NCBI GenBank assembly: GCA_020846635.1
Contig: JADLDO010000061.1
Coordinates: forward strand, 1-41,381
Direction of reading: 5' to 3'
DNA: 41,381 bases
Origin: Caldilineaceae bacterium
GTDB lineage: Bacteria > Chloroflexota > Anaerolineae > Caldilineales > Caldilineaceae
Shown: positions 33,856 to 41,381 of the stretch, piece after piece
Numbering within the stretch: the first letter of the stretch is position 1
How the letters are laid out: each line of letters starts with the position of its first letter
Made by a program: the position numbers and the translations under genes
Notes under the pieces: model-generated
The model's database searches: none
The model's input: only the letters and a program-made list of their open reading frames with translations
What the model was told of the DNA's origin: nothing

Positions 33856-33928
33856 GAGTCAATAACGCAAGTCAACTTTCAAGCATCATACCAAGCATAA
33901 GAAGTCAGTCTAAGAGGAGAAAAAGAAG

Positions 33929-34717
33929 ATGACCGTTCGTCTCGAAGAACTAACGCGTGAGCAGATCAAGGCCATTGCGCCCAACGCTATCGCGGTTCTG
34001 CCCACAGCCTCGATTGAACAGCATGGGCCTCACCTGGCAGTGGTGACGGATACGCTTTTGTGTGGCACAGTGGCGCTGCGGGCAGCGGAGCGAGCAGCAG
34101 AGAAGTCCGGCGGGGACACGACAGTATTGGTGGCTCCGGTCATGCCCTACTGCAATTCGCACCACCATCGCCCCTTTGCCGGCGTGTTATCCTTGTCGGC
34201 ACCGACCTATATTGCGGCGATCACGGACATTCTGGAAGGGCTGAAGTTGAGCGGCTTCCGCAGGCTGATGATCCTCAATGGACATGGCGGCAACACGGAT
34301 TCAAACGCGGTCGTTGGTTTGGATTTTGTCAACCGGCTGGGGCATAACGTGGCGATTGCGACCGCTGCCTATTGGGACATTGCCCGCCCGGCGATTGTCG
34401 AAGCGGGGATTATGGAAGGCAAGCGTATCCCCGGTCATGCAGGGCGCTTTGAGACGGCAATGGTGATGGCGATTCGTCCCGAATTGGTCAATCAGGAAGG
34501 GTTGAGCCAGACCCGTGACCAATCCAAGTCCGATGGCGGGCTTTTCTCGAAGGGGCTGGTCGGCGGCACTGTACAGACGCATGGCACCTGGGGCGCTAGC
34601 GCGGGCTATTCGGATGAACCGGCAGCGGCGACGCCTGAAGAGGGCAAGGCGATGCTGGAGATTGTGGTCGATAAGGTGGCTGATTTTATGGTGTCCTTTG
34701 ATCGGACGACGCGGTAG
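33929..34717 (+). CDS. Creatininase-family amidohydrolase
   Basis: A 262-residue enzyme of the creatininase family, which hydrolyses cyclic amides or formyl-amines at a dinuclear metal site. Likely metal ligands are the Glu and His of SIEQHGPH, the Asp in VTDT, the His in YCNSHHHRPF, and the Glu in HAGRFETAMVM. NGHGGNTDSN is the glycine-rich loop. AGAGGAG precedes the ATG by about 8 nt. It lies 73 nt after the enolase-superfamily gene in the same direction, so a shared catabolic job is plausible. Close relatives include creatininase and mycofactocin MftE, but neither specific role is shown here. Confidence 0.88.
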   Translation: MTVRLEELTREQIKAIAPNAIAVLPTASIEQHGPHLAVVTDTLLCGTVALRAAERAAEKSGGDTTVLVAPVMPYCNSHHHRPFAGVLSLSAPTYIAAITDILEGLKLSGFRRLMILNGHGGNTDSNAVVGLDFVNRLGHNVAIATAAYWDIARPAIVEAGIMEGKRIPGHAGRFETAMVMAIRPELVNQEGLSQTRDQSKSDGGLFSKGLVGGTVQTHGTWGASAGYSDEPAAATPEEGKAMLEIVVDKVADFMVSFDRTTR

Positions 34718-34737
34718 GAAAAGCCTAAATGAGACAA

Positions 34738-34780
34738 CCTTCCCGGAAGCTCCTAAAACATTGTTGGGCTTCCGGGAAGG
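34738..34780. repeat. Dispersed hairpin element, copy 3, overlapping a ribosome-binding region
   Basis: Perfect 13-bp arms CCTTCCCGGAAGC (34738-34750) and GCTTCCGGGAAGG (34768-34780) around a 17-nt loop. The right arm carries the GGGAAGGGG stretch that is the only Shine-Dalgarno-like sequence for the CPBP gene, so folding could hide it. There is no T-run. Confidence 0.88.
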
Positions 34781-34792
34781 GGTGGGGGTGTG

Positions 34793-35704
34793 ATGGAACA
34801 GATTTCGGCCTCGCGAGAGGCTTTGGACTTGCGCCGGATTGTACTTTTTTGTCTGCTGGCGTTTGGAATTTCGGGGTCGGCTGCGCTCTATATTGCGTTG
34901 AATGGGGGGCTGGCGGGGCTTTCTGGGATGCAAACGCTGCTGGTGTTGGCGTTGTGGTATATGCCGGCTCCTGCATTCGCCCATCTGCTGACGCGGCTGA
35001 TAACGCGAGAGGGCTGGAGCGATCTCTGGCTGCGACCAAGATTTCGGCAGGGATGGCCTGCCTGGATCGTGGCGTGGTTTTTGCCTGCACTGCTGGTCAT
35101 CGCCGGGGGAGCGCTCTATTTTCTGCTCTTTCCCCAACATTTCGATCCCACGTTTGGCGCGGCGCGGGCGCTGATGGAGCGGGCCGCGGCGGCGGGCAGT
35201 GAGTTCCCCTTTGGCCCAGAGGTGCTGATCCTGTTGCAGGTGGGGCAAGCCTTGTTGTTAGCGCCACTGATCAACGCAATTCCGACATTGGGGGAAGAAT
35301 TCGGCTGGCGCGCCTATCTCCAACCGAAGTTGATCGTCTTAGGCTGGCGGCCTGCCATGCTCTGGATGGGGCTGATTTGGGGCGCATGGCATTGGCCGAT
35401 CATTGCCTTAGGGTATAACTATGGCCTGGATTATGCGGGTGCGCCGTGGTTGGGAATGCTCGCATTTGCCTGGTTCACCACGACCTTTGGCACCCTCTTG
35501 GGCTGGTTAACGATCCGCGGCGGTAGTGTTTGGCCCGCGGTCATCGGGCATGGCGCGCTGAATGGCATCGCCGGCTTATCTGCTTTCTTTGTACAAGGCG
35601 AACCCAATCCGCTGCTTGGCCCGCTGGCACATGGCCTAGTTGCGGGTATTCCTGTGACTCTGGTTGCGCTATGGCTGTGGTGGAATGCACCGGAAAAGCG
35701 CTGA
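34793..35704 (+). CDS. CPBP-family intramembrane metalloprotease
   Basis: A 303-residue multi-pass membrane protein of the CPBP (CAAX protease / bacteriocin-processing) family. The three active-site motifs are seen: EExxxR in LGEEFGWRAYLQPK, the His in WGAWHWPI, and the His in IGHGALNG. Roughly eight hydrophobic segments are apparent. The start is ATG 34793 or the immediately preceding GTG at 34790. It lies 75 nt after the creatininase gene with the hairpin 34738-34780 between, which covers its ribosome-binding region. Its role may be prenyl-protein or peptide processing, but CPBP substrates are rarely known. Confidence 0.86.
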   Translation: MEQISASREALDLRRIVLFCLLAFGISGSAALYIALNGGLAGLSGMQTLLVLALWYMPAPAFAHLLTRLITREGWSDLWLRPRFRQGWPAWIVAWFLPALLVIAGGALYFLLFPQHFDPTFGAARALMERAAAAGSEFPFGPEVLILLQVGQALLLAPLINAIPTLGEEFGWRAYLQPKLIVLGWRPAMLWMGLIWGAWHWPIIALGYNYGLDYAGAPWLGMLAFAWFTTTFGTLLGWLTIRGGSVWPAVIGHGALNGIAGLSAFFVQGEPNPLLGPLAHGLVAGIPVTLVALWLWWNAPEKR

Positions 35705-35723
35705 GGAGGAGGAAAAAACGCGT

Positions 35724-35751
35724 TTTACACTTTGGCTTGAATATGTATAAT
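35724..35751 (+). promoter_or_regulatory. Strong sigma-70-type promoter ahead of the peptide transporter
   Basis: TTTACA (35724-35729), a 16-nt spacer and a perfect TATAAT (35746-35751). It lies just after the CPBP stop and points at the transporter genes, with about 320 nt of leader. Confidence 0.75.
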
Positions 35752-36077
35752 ATCCTCAGTTGTATCTAGGTTGTACCTCGCCTGGTTGACATGATTTTTA
35801 GAGACCTCCCATCTCGGTCTGCCAAGCATCAATAGTTTTCACAAACTCTACTGAGCGGATTCGCAGTCCCAACAACCCCACACTGTTTTGATTGATCTCT
35901 GCCTCACCCTGGCACTTGTCCGGGTGATGGCAGGGATGCTGCCTTGATGGATGCTAGGTCACTACCGCGTGCATAGCAGCGCGCGAATTATCTCCTCGCT
36001 GCTTCATCTCCCGTAGTTTGACTCCCTGCATCCTATATCGACAAGATATCTGAATCTGTTATCTAGGAAGTAAGCTT
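35752..36077 (+). other. Long untranslated leader of the peptide-transporter operon
   Basis: About 320 nt between the promoter and the ATG at 36078, with no gene. Small stems can form: GGCAG/CTGCC (35929-35933 / 35939-35943) and a CACCC/GGGTG pair (35905-35909 / 35922-35926). I do not recognise a known riboswitch or T-box. AGGAAG lies 7 nt before the start codon. Confidence 0.5.
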
Positions 36078-37082
36078 ATGACACTTGGTTACATCGCGCG
36101 ACGTTTTGGCGTATTTCTGGTGATTATGTGGCTGGCAGCCACCGTGAATTTTGCGCTTCCCCGTCTAGCCCCGGTCAATCCTATCCGTGAAATGCTGCTC
36201 CAGGCGACACGTTTTGGCGCTTCGGGCAAGACTGATATGGAAAAGGTGGTTGCGAGCTATGAGGCCAAGTTTGGGCTAGACCAGCCCGTGTGGAAACAGT
36301 ATCTCAATTACTTGGGCGACCTGGCGCGCTTTGATCTGGGCATTTCCATTGCCAATTTTCCAAGCAAGGTCCTCGACATTATCATGCGCGCCCTGCCCTG
36401 GACGATTGTACTGCTGCTCTTTTCAACGCTCATGGCCTTTGGGATCGGAACCATCCTGGGCGCGCTGATTGCATGGCCGAACTCACCGCGCGCGCTCAGC
36501 CTCTTGTTGGCCCCCCTCATCACACTATCGGCGATTCCGTTCTATCTGTTGGGGTTGATCCTGGTTTACTTCTTGGCCTTCTCGCTCAAGATTTTTCCAA
36601 TCAGTGGCGGCTTTACGCTGGGTTCGATTCCACGGATGAACTGGAATTTTGTGGTGGATGTACTCTGGCACTCTGTACTGCCTGCGTTGTCCATTGTCGT
36701 TGCTTCTGTGGGCAGTTGGGCCATCGGTATGCGCGGGATGATGATCTCTGGTTTAGAGGAAGACTATATTACCTTTGCAGAGGCGAAAGGGTTGAAGGAT
36801 CGGGACATTTTTACCAAGTATGCGCTGCGCAATGCCCTGCTGCCGCAAACGACCTCGTTGGCGTTGTCGTTGGGGTTTATCGTCTCCGGCGCTGTATTGG
36901 TAGAGATTATCTTCGGCTATCCCGGTGTGGGTTCGCTGCTCTATCGTTCCATCCAAACCTTCGACTACTTCATGATCTATGGGATCGTCATAATCCTCAT
37001 TTTTGCGATTGGTATCGCCACGCTGATTATGGACTTGATCTATCCGCTGCTTGACCCGCGCATCACCTATCAGAACCGCTGA
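36078..37082 (+). CDS. Dipeptide/oligopeptide ABC transporter permease (DppB/OppB type)
   Basis: A 334-residue inner-membrane permease. The N-terminal segment is a membrane helix (FGVFLVIMWLAATVNFALP), followed by the extracytoplasmic loop typical of DppB. Later hydrophobic segments span the membrane. The EAA loop is EDYITFAEAKGLKDRDIFTK with ALRNALLPQTTS, and the C-terminal EIIFGYPGVGSLLYRSI is family-typical. It is the first gene of a five-gene transporter cluster, preceded by a long leader and a strong promoter. Cargo could be peptides, but this permease family also carries sugars and nickel. Confidence 0.92.
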   Translation: MTLGYIARRFGVFLVIMWLAATVNFALPRLAPVNPIREMLLQATRFGASGKTDMEKVVASYEAKFGLDQPVWKQYLNYLGDLARFDLGISIANFPSKVLDIIMRALPWTIVLLLFSTLMAFGIGTILGALIAWPNSPRALSLLLAPLITLSAIPFYLLGLILVYFLAFSLKIFPISGGFTLGSIPRMNWNFVVDVLWHSVLPALSIVVASVGSWAIGMRGMMISGLEEDYITFAEAKGLKDRDIFTKYALRNALLPQTTSLALSLGFIVSGAVLVEIIFGYPGVGSLLYRSIQTFDYFMIYGIVIILIFAIGIATLIMDLIYPLLDPRITYQNR

Positions 37083-37212
37083 TCAATGGAGCAATGGTTG
37101 AACCCGTGTTTGGACCAATGTCTGGACAAGAGCCATAGGCTCCTATGCAGGTTTTATGAGCCAGTTAGAAAGCAGAGCAAGTGAGTAGAATCATGCTGAG
37201 GGACAAACAATT

Positions 37213-38070
37213 ATGAGTGGTACGGTAGCCGCTTGGCTCAGGTTGGCGCGCAACCCGTTTCTCATCGCCGGCATTATCCTGCTGGCGGTCGTCATCCTCT
37301 TTGGGCCTGTCATGTCACTCGTTGTGGATAAAGATTTGGTCAAGGTTGGTTCGACGCTGCCGGATCAACGGCCATCGGCGGAGTTTCCTTTCGGCACCGA
37401 TACGGTTGGGCGCGATATTTTGGCTGTCATGGTCGTCGGCACACCGCTGACGCTGCGCATCGGGCTGATTGCCGGAACGATTGGGTTAGGGCTAGGGACA
37501 CTCTTTGGTTTCCTGGCGGGCTATTTCGGCGGCTGGGTGGACACACTGCTCAAAGGGGCAGCAGACGTTTTGTTGACAGTACCGGGGCTGCTCTTTTTGG
37601 TGGTCATCGCCACAACCCTGCGCGGCGCGGTAAGTTTGAACATGATGGCGCTGGTGGTGGCGCTGCTGGCGTGGATGTGGCCGACACGCACCATTCGCAG
37701 CCAGGTACTCACCCTGCGCGAGCGGCAGTTTGTGATGGTGGCGCGACTTTCGGGTCTCAACGGCTTCGAGATCATTGTGCGTGAGTTGATTCCGAATTTA
37801 CTCCCCTATTTGGCGGCTAGCTTTGTCAGCGCTGTCAGTTCTGCCATCCTGGCAAGCATCGGCCTTGAGGCATTGGGGCTGGGGCCGCAGAATGTACCGA
37901 CGCTGGGGATGACAATCTACTGGTCGCAATATTATACGGCGGTCTTACGCGGGCTGTGGTGGTGGTGGGCCCCGCCGATTGTGATGATCATCATTACCTT
38001 TGTCGGTCTGTTCCTGCTCTCGATGGGGCTAGACCAGGTGGCTAACCCGAAGTTAAGGAGAGTGGCATGA
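37213..38070 (+). CDS. Dipeptide/oligopeptide ABC transporter permease (DppC/OppC type)
   Basis: A 285-residue partner permease. An N-terminal membrane helix (LIAGIILLAVVILFGPVMS) is followed by FGTDTVGRDILAVMVVGT, a DppC/OppC hallmark. The EAA loop ERQFVMVARLSGLNGFEIIV with RELIPNLLPYL contacts the ATPases. GAGGGA lies about 9 nt before the ATG. The 130-nt gap after the first permease contains no gene. Its stop overlaps the next ATG by 4 nt (ATGA), so it is translationally coupled to the first ATPase. Confidence 0.92.
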   Translation: MSGTVAAWLRLARNPFLIAGIILLAVVILFGPVMSLVVDKDLVKVGSTLPDQRPSAEFPFGTDTVGRDILAVMVVGTPLTLRIGLIAGTIGLGLGTLFGFLAGYFGGWVDTLLKGAADVLLTVPGLLFLVVIATTLRGAVSLNMMALVVALLAWMWPTRTIRSQVLTLRERQFVMVARLSGLNGFEIIVRELIPNLLPYLAASFVSAVSSAILASIGLEALGLGPQNVPTLGMTIYWSQYYTAVLRGLWWWWAPPIVMIIITFVGLFLLSMGLDQVANPKLRRVA

Positions 38071-39071
38071 GCGAGCCGGTGTTGAGAGTTGAAGACCTGC
38101 ATGTCTATTATCATACACAGCGCGGGCCGGTGAAGGCGGTCGATGGCGTGAGCTTTACGCTGGAGCCAAATGCCCGCTTGGGCCTGGTGGGGGAATCGGG
38201 GTCAGGTAAATCGACGATGGCCCTGGCGCTGATGCGGATGATCAAGTCGCCAGGCAAAATCGAGAGTGGGCGGATTATTCTGGACGGGCAGGATGTTGTG
38301 CGGCTGACCCCGGATGAGATGCGCTCGGTGCGGCTCAATCAAATCGCGATGGTGCCGCAGGGGGCCATGAATTCGCTCAACCCGGTCACGCGGGTACGTA
38401 AGCAGATCGTCGATGGCCTGCGCGCCCACAACGTCTATATGAGCAAGCCGGAGATGGAGAAACGGGTCAATGATGTATTGCGGTGGGTTGATCTTGATCC
38501 CTCTGTTGCGGATATGTATCCCCATGAACTCAGCGGCGGTATGAAGCAGCGCGTCTGCATTGCGATTGCGATTTCGCTTGGCCCCAAGGTCATCATTGCC
38601 GACGAGCCGACGAGCGCGCTTGATGTGGTCATTCAGCGCCAGGTGATGGAAACGATTGGGCGCGTGCAGGAGGAATTGGGCGCGGCTGTGATTCTGATCG
38701 GGCACGATATGGGGTTGATGGTGCAGTTTGTAGACCGGCTGGCGGTGATGTATGGCGGCAAGATTGCGGAATTGGGTGATGTGCGCGAGATCTTTCGGGA
38801 GCCCCTACACCCCTATACGCAACTGTTGATCAACAGCCTGCCCAGGCTGGCGGATAAGGGGGAGTTGCAGGGTATCCCTGGGCTTGCTCCATCCCTGCTG
38901 AATGCACCACCCTGCTGTTTGTTCCATATGCGCTGTCCCCATGCGATGGAGATTTGTAAGAGCGTCACTCCTCCGGCAGAGGAAATTCGCCCAAATCGCG
39001 TGGTTGCCTGTCATCTCTATGAGGGCGCTCCCACCTTCGCTGCACCGGCGCTGAAGGAGAGCGTATCATGA
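38067..39071 (+). CDS. Dipeptide/oligopeptide ABC transporter ATPase (DppD/OppD type)
   Basis: A 334-residue ATPase. It has Walker A GESGSGKST, the Q-loop in IAMVPQGAMNSLNP, the signature LSGGMKQRVCIAIA, Walker B VIIADEPTSALD and the switch His in LIGHDMGL. The C-terminal oligopeptide-type extension is present (PLHPYTQLLINSLP, then CCLFHMRCPHAMEIC with a Cys cluster), which in relatives holds an iron-sulfur centre or a structural site. It overlaps both neighbours by 4 nt. It works with the second ATPase as a heterodimer. Confidence 0.93.
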   Translation: MSEPVLRVEDLHVYYHTQRGPVKAVDGVSFTLEPNARLGLVGESGSGKSTMALALMRMIKSPGKIESGRIILDGQDVVRLTPDEMRSVRLNQIAMVPQGAMNSLNPVTRVRKQIVDGLRAHNVYMSKPEMEKRVNDVLRWVDLDPSVADMYPHELSGGMKQRVCIAIAISLGPKVIIADEPTSALDVVIQRQVMETIGRVQEELGAAVILIGHDMGLMVQFVDRLAVMYGGKIAELGDVREIFREPLHPYTQLLINSLPRLADKGELQGIPGLAPSLLNAPPCCLFHMRCPHAMEICKSVTPPAEEIRPNRVVACHLYEGAPTFAAPALKESVS

Positions 39072-40093
39072 CGGCTTTCCTGGAATTGCGGAATGTTACT
39101 AAAGAGTTCGGCAGGGGGATTTTTCGCAAGAAGCGTACGGTTGCCCTGGATAATTTATCCATGACCATCAACACGGATAAGCCGGTGGTCAAGGCAATTG
39201 CAGGAGAAAGCGGCAGCGGCAAAACGACCCTGGGCATGATGTTGATGGGCTTTCTACAGCCCTCATCGGGCAGCGTGCTCTATCAGGGAAAGGACATGCG
39301 CAGCCTGAACCGGCATGAGCAGCAGAATTTCCGGCGCGATGTGCAGGCGATTTTTCAAGATCCCTTCTCGGTCTATAACCCCTTTTATCCGGTTGACCAT
39401 GTGTTGGAAATGCCTATCGAGAAGTTCAAGTTGGCGAAATCACGGCGCGAGGCCCGGCTGCTGATGGAAAACGCCTTGTCTGCCGTGGGCATGCAGCCGG
39501 AAGAGACATTGGGGCGCTTTCCGCATCAGTTGAGTGGGGGGCAACGCCAGCGTATTATGGTGGCGCGCGCCTTGCTGCTCAAGCCGCGGCTGATCATTGC
39601 CGACGAGCCGGTCTCTATGGTGGACGCGTCGTTGCGCGCGACGATTTTGGAGAGTTTGCGTAAGCTCAACCGCGAATTTGGCATTTCGATTCTCTATATC
39701 ACCCATGATTTGACCACGGCCTACCATGTCAGCAACGACATTATGGTGCTATACCGTGGGGAACTTGCCGAGGTTGGGGACGTGGAGCATGTGATCAAAG
39801 ACCCTCAGCACCCCTATACGCAGCTATTGGTGGATTCAATTCCGTGGCCGGATTTGGATCAGACTTGGGGGACGAAAGAGATCAAGCTGAGTTCAAGCAT
39901 TGCGCAGGTGAAGGTCAATGGGAATGGAGCCGTGGGCTGCAAGTTTGCGGATCGCTGCCCCCATGCAATGACGATCTGTGTGCAAAAATCGCCGCCATTG
40001 TATCTTGTGAACCCCACCCGCGCTTCTGCTTGTTTCCTGCACCAGGATGCTCCGATCATCCCGCGTGAGGAGATAGATCGACTCATGGCCTAA
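39068..40093 (+). CDS. Dipeptide/oligopeptide ABC transporter ATPase (DppF/OppF type)
   Basis: A 341-residue ATPase, partner of the preceding one. Walker A is GESGSGKTT, the Q-loop is in VQAIFQDPFSVYNP, the signature is LSGGQRQRIMVARA, Walker B is LIIADEPVSMVD, and the switch His is in LYITHDLTTAY. The C-terminal extension PQHPYTQLLVDSIPWPD followed by CKFADRCPHAMTIC repeats the Cys-rich feature of the partner. The Walker B pairing continues EPVSMVDAS rather than EPTSALD, which is common in DppF/OppF proteins. Its ATG overlaps the upstream stop (ATGA). Confidence 0.93.
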   Translation: MTAFLELRNVTKEFGRGIFRKKRTVALDNLSMTINTDKPVVKAIAGESGSGKTTLGMMLMGFLQPSSGSVLYQGKDMRSLNRHEQQNFRRDVQAIFQDPFSVYNPFYPVDHVLEMPIEKFKLAKSRREARLLMENALSAVGMQPEETLGRFPHQLSGGQRQRIMVARALLLKPRLIIADEPVSMVDASLRATILESLRKLNREFGISILYITHDLTTAYHVSNDIMVLYRGELAEVGDVEHVIKDPQHPYTQLLVDSIPWPDLDQTWGTKEIKLSSSIAQVKVNGNGAVGCKFADRCPHAMTICVQKSPPLYLVNPTRASACFLHQDAPIIPREEIDRLMA

Positions 40094-40141
40094 TCAATGT
40101 ATCTGAATCATGCGGACATGGGCCGCAAAGGAGGTGGGAAA

Positions 40142-40174
40142 GTGGCGCGAAGGCTTGGCCGCCTATCGCGCTAA
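40142..40174 (+). CDS. Possible 10-codon leader ORF with a perfect Shine-Dalgarno
   Basis: GTG at 40142 is preceded by AAAGGAGGTG (40127-40136) and runs to TAA at 40174, coding MARRLGRLSR (four Arg). An in-frame ATG at 40118 would extend it by eight codons. No homologue is recognised; it could be a chance frame. It lies upstream of the binding-protein gene. Confidence 0.25.
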   Translation: MARRLGRLSR

Positions 40175-40242
40175 CAGGCTAAGAGACCGCGCAGATGGCA
40201 GCGGGCCGATTGATCGCATGACGCGAGGCGGGCCTGATGCGA

Positions 40243-40338
40243 CATTGTACATTGCTTCGTGAGTTACACCATGAATTTCTTCGTGAAATGCATTGTGAAT
40301 TGCACTATGAATTGCCCCATGAATTGCATTGTGAATTT
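40243..40338 (+). repeat. Eight degenerate 12-bp tandem repeats upstream of the binding-protein gene
   Basis: Eight consecutive 12-bp units with approximate consensus CAYYRTGAATTG. Examples are CATTGTGAATTG (40291-40302), CACTATGAATTG (40303-40314) and CCCCATGAATTG (40315-40326); the outer units are more diverged. The array ends 39 nt before the ATG at 40378. It contains many in-frame-looking ATG/GTG codons but no open frame of length. Confidence 0.8.
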
Positions 40339-40377
40339 CCAAGCTTGTGAACCATGAAGATGAGGAGGATGTACGCA

Positions 40378-41381
40378 ATGAAGCTACGCAAATTGCAGAT
40401 GTTGTTTGCCAGTTTGATGATTGTGGCAATGCTGGCGGCTTGTGGTACGCCGGCAGCCCCAGCCGCTCCCGCCGGAGATGCTCCAGCCGCGGGCGCACCC
40501 GCCGCGGAAGCGCCCGCGGCTGAGTCGGCGGATGCAGCCGATCTGCCCGAAGTGCCCCGCAACCGCACATTGATCATCATGGCGGGTGGCCCCAACCAGT
40601 ATGCCTTGTTCAACAACCAGAACCCGTTTACTTCGTCTCAAGGTGACGCGTTCCACATGGGGACACTGCCCGCGACGAAGGAACCCTTGATCATGTTCAA
40701 CGTGCTCACGGGTGAATATGAGAATTGGTTGGCCGAGAACTGGGAGTATAACGAGGACAACACCGAGATCACACTCTTCCTGCGCGATGGGGTGAAATGG
40801 TCCGACGGCGAGGCTTTTAACGCCGACGATGTGGTCTTTACGATGAACCTGCTGCGCGACAACGCCGACAGCATGACACATCTGGCTGACCTTCCTGTCT
40901 ACTTGAAAGAGGCGCAGAAGGTCGATGACTTGACGGTAAAGATTATCCTCAACAGCCCGAACCCTGCCTACTGGGCGACAACGTTGAGCACGAATCATGG
41001 CCCCGTCATGCTGCCGGAGCATATCTGGAAGGATCAGGATCCGCTGGAGTTCGCCGATTTTGACTTGGAATTGGGATACCCAGTAGGCACTGGCCCCTAT
41101 AAGCTGGTCTTTGCTTCTCCCCAACAGAAGGTCTATGACCTGCGCCAGGATTGGTGGGCGGCAGAGACAGGCTTTAAGCCGCTGCCCCAGGTCGAGCGCA
41201 TCATCTATCTGCCGGCACAAGATGAGAGTCAAGCGGCGCAGTTAATCATCCAAAATCAAGTGGACATGGCCCCGATTATGCAGGTTTCCACGCTGCAGAC
41301 GGTGCTTGCCCAGAATCCGAAGGTGATGACCTTCACCGGCCAAGAATCACCCTATGGCTATCTGGACTGGTGTCCGATTGA
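40378..41381 (+). CDS. Family-5 extracellular solute-binding protein of the peptide ABC transporter (partial, runs off the window)
   Basis: 334 codons are visible of a gene probably about 550-650 codons long. The N-terminus is a lipoprotein signal peptide (MLFASLMIVAMLAACGTP) with the lipobox AAC. An Ala/Pro linker follows. The family-5 domain starts near LIIMAGGPNQYALFNNQNPF and shows LAENWEYNEDNTEITLFLRD, DGVKWSDGEAFNADDVVFT and GTGPYKL, all SBP_bac_5 hallmarks. GAGGAGG lies 9 nt before the ATG. It is the last gene of the transporter cluster, 284 nt after the second ATPase, with the tandem repeats and a possible leader ORF between. It may be transcribed separately as well. Confidence 0.92.
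   Translation, partial: MKLRKLQMLFASLMIVAMLAACGTPAAPAAPAGDAPAAGAPAAEAPAAESADAADLPEVPRNRTLIIMAGGPNQYALFNNQNPFTSSQGDAFHMGTLPATKEPLIMFNVLTGEYENWLAENWEYNEDNTEITLFLRDGVKWSDGEAFNADDVVFTMNLLRDNADSMTHLADLPVYLKEAQKVDDLTVKIILNSPNPAYWATTLSTNHGPVMLPEHIWKDQDPLEFADFDLELGYPVGTGPYKLVFASPQQKVYDLRQDWWAAETGFKPLPQVERIIYLPAQDESQAAQLIIQNQVDMAPIMQVSTLQTVLAQNPKVMTFTGQESPYGYLDWCPI

Noticed and set aside
34301..35248. A 315-codon minus-strand frame spanning the creatininase and CPBP genes
   Set aside because: It is Arg/Gln/Pro-rich without any domain pattern and lies across two well-supported genes.
35752..36077. Riboswitch or T-box in the transporter leader
   Set aside because: I looked for T-box, TPP, cobalamin and similar signatures and recognised none. 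Only short generic stems are visible, so it is left as an unassigned leader.
40243..40338. CRISPR array
   Set aside because: Units are only 12 bp, contiguous and degenerate, with no spacers and no cas genes nearby.
40384..41232. A 282-codon open frame on the minus strand opposite the binding-protein gene
   Set aside because: The plus strand codes a clear lipoprotein signal peptide and family-5 domain; the antisense frame shows none.

Overview
The window looks like a stretch of a free-living bacterial chromosome, most likely from the Chloroflexota (Caldilineae/Anaerolineae-like). This is inferred from the style of the genes, not from a marker: Ala/Pro-rich lipoprotein linkers on solute-binding proteins, a secreted DUF11 plus beta-propeller giant, a DPBB-type exoprotein and mixed GTG/TTG/ATG starts. 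There is no rRNA, no CRISPR array, no insertion sequence and no phage gene. Coding density is high.

Layout. (1) 49-3537, minus: threonine synthase and a succinate-semialdehyde-type dehydrogenase in one operon, then a GNAT protein. (2) 3698-6557, plus: PlsY, a GNAT/class-V aminotransferase fusion, and the ribosome-rescue hydrolase ArfB. (3) 6585-13515: an aldo/keto reductase, then three secreted or surface proteins (DPBB-type, IgGFc-like/DUF11/propeller, and a membrane-anchored propeller). (4) 13905-14219: two sibling tRNA-Ala genes with their own promoters and a terminator. (5) 14341-19895: RNase PH, a spermidine-synthase-like protein with a SEC-C tail, a histone-deacetylase-family enzyme, an amidase and a class-IV aminotransferase. 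(6) 20047-24958, minus: a four-gene operon of lipoprotein binding protein, ABC ATPase, an ABC permease fused in frame to a MenA-type UbiA prenyltransferase, and a DUF362 protein. (7) 25369-30680: a winged-helix protein, a P450/kinase-like pair under an operator-rich promoter, DNA polymerase IV and a nitroreductase. (8) 30760-35704: a ceramidase-like hydrolase, an enolase-superfamily protein, a creatininase-family amidohydrolase and a CPBP protease. (9) 36078-41381: a dipeptide/oligopeptide ABC transporter in the order permease, permease, ATPase, ATPase, binding protein; the last gene runs off the window.

The most unusual item is the permease-UbiA fusion. Both halves look complete and carry their family motifs, and the gene sits in a full uptake operon. 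One reading is an importer physically coupled to prenylation of its cargo, for example salvage of an aromatic quinone precursor. Other points of note are a dispersed hairpin family (core CCTTCCCGGAAGC and its reverse complement) at gene ends, two palindromic operators in the 28.8-kb divergent promoter region, eight degenerate 12-bp tandem repeats upstream of the last binding-protein gene, two candidate leaderless starts (plsY and dinB), and a roughly 320-nt leader ahead of the peptide transporter.
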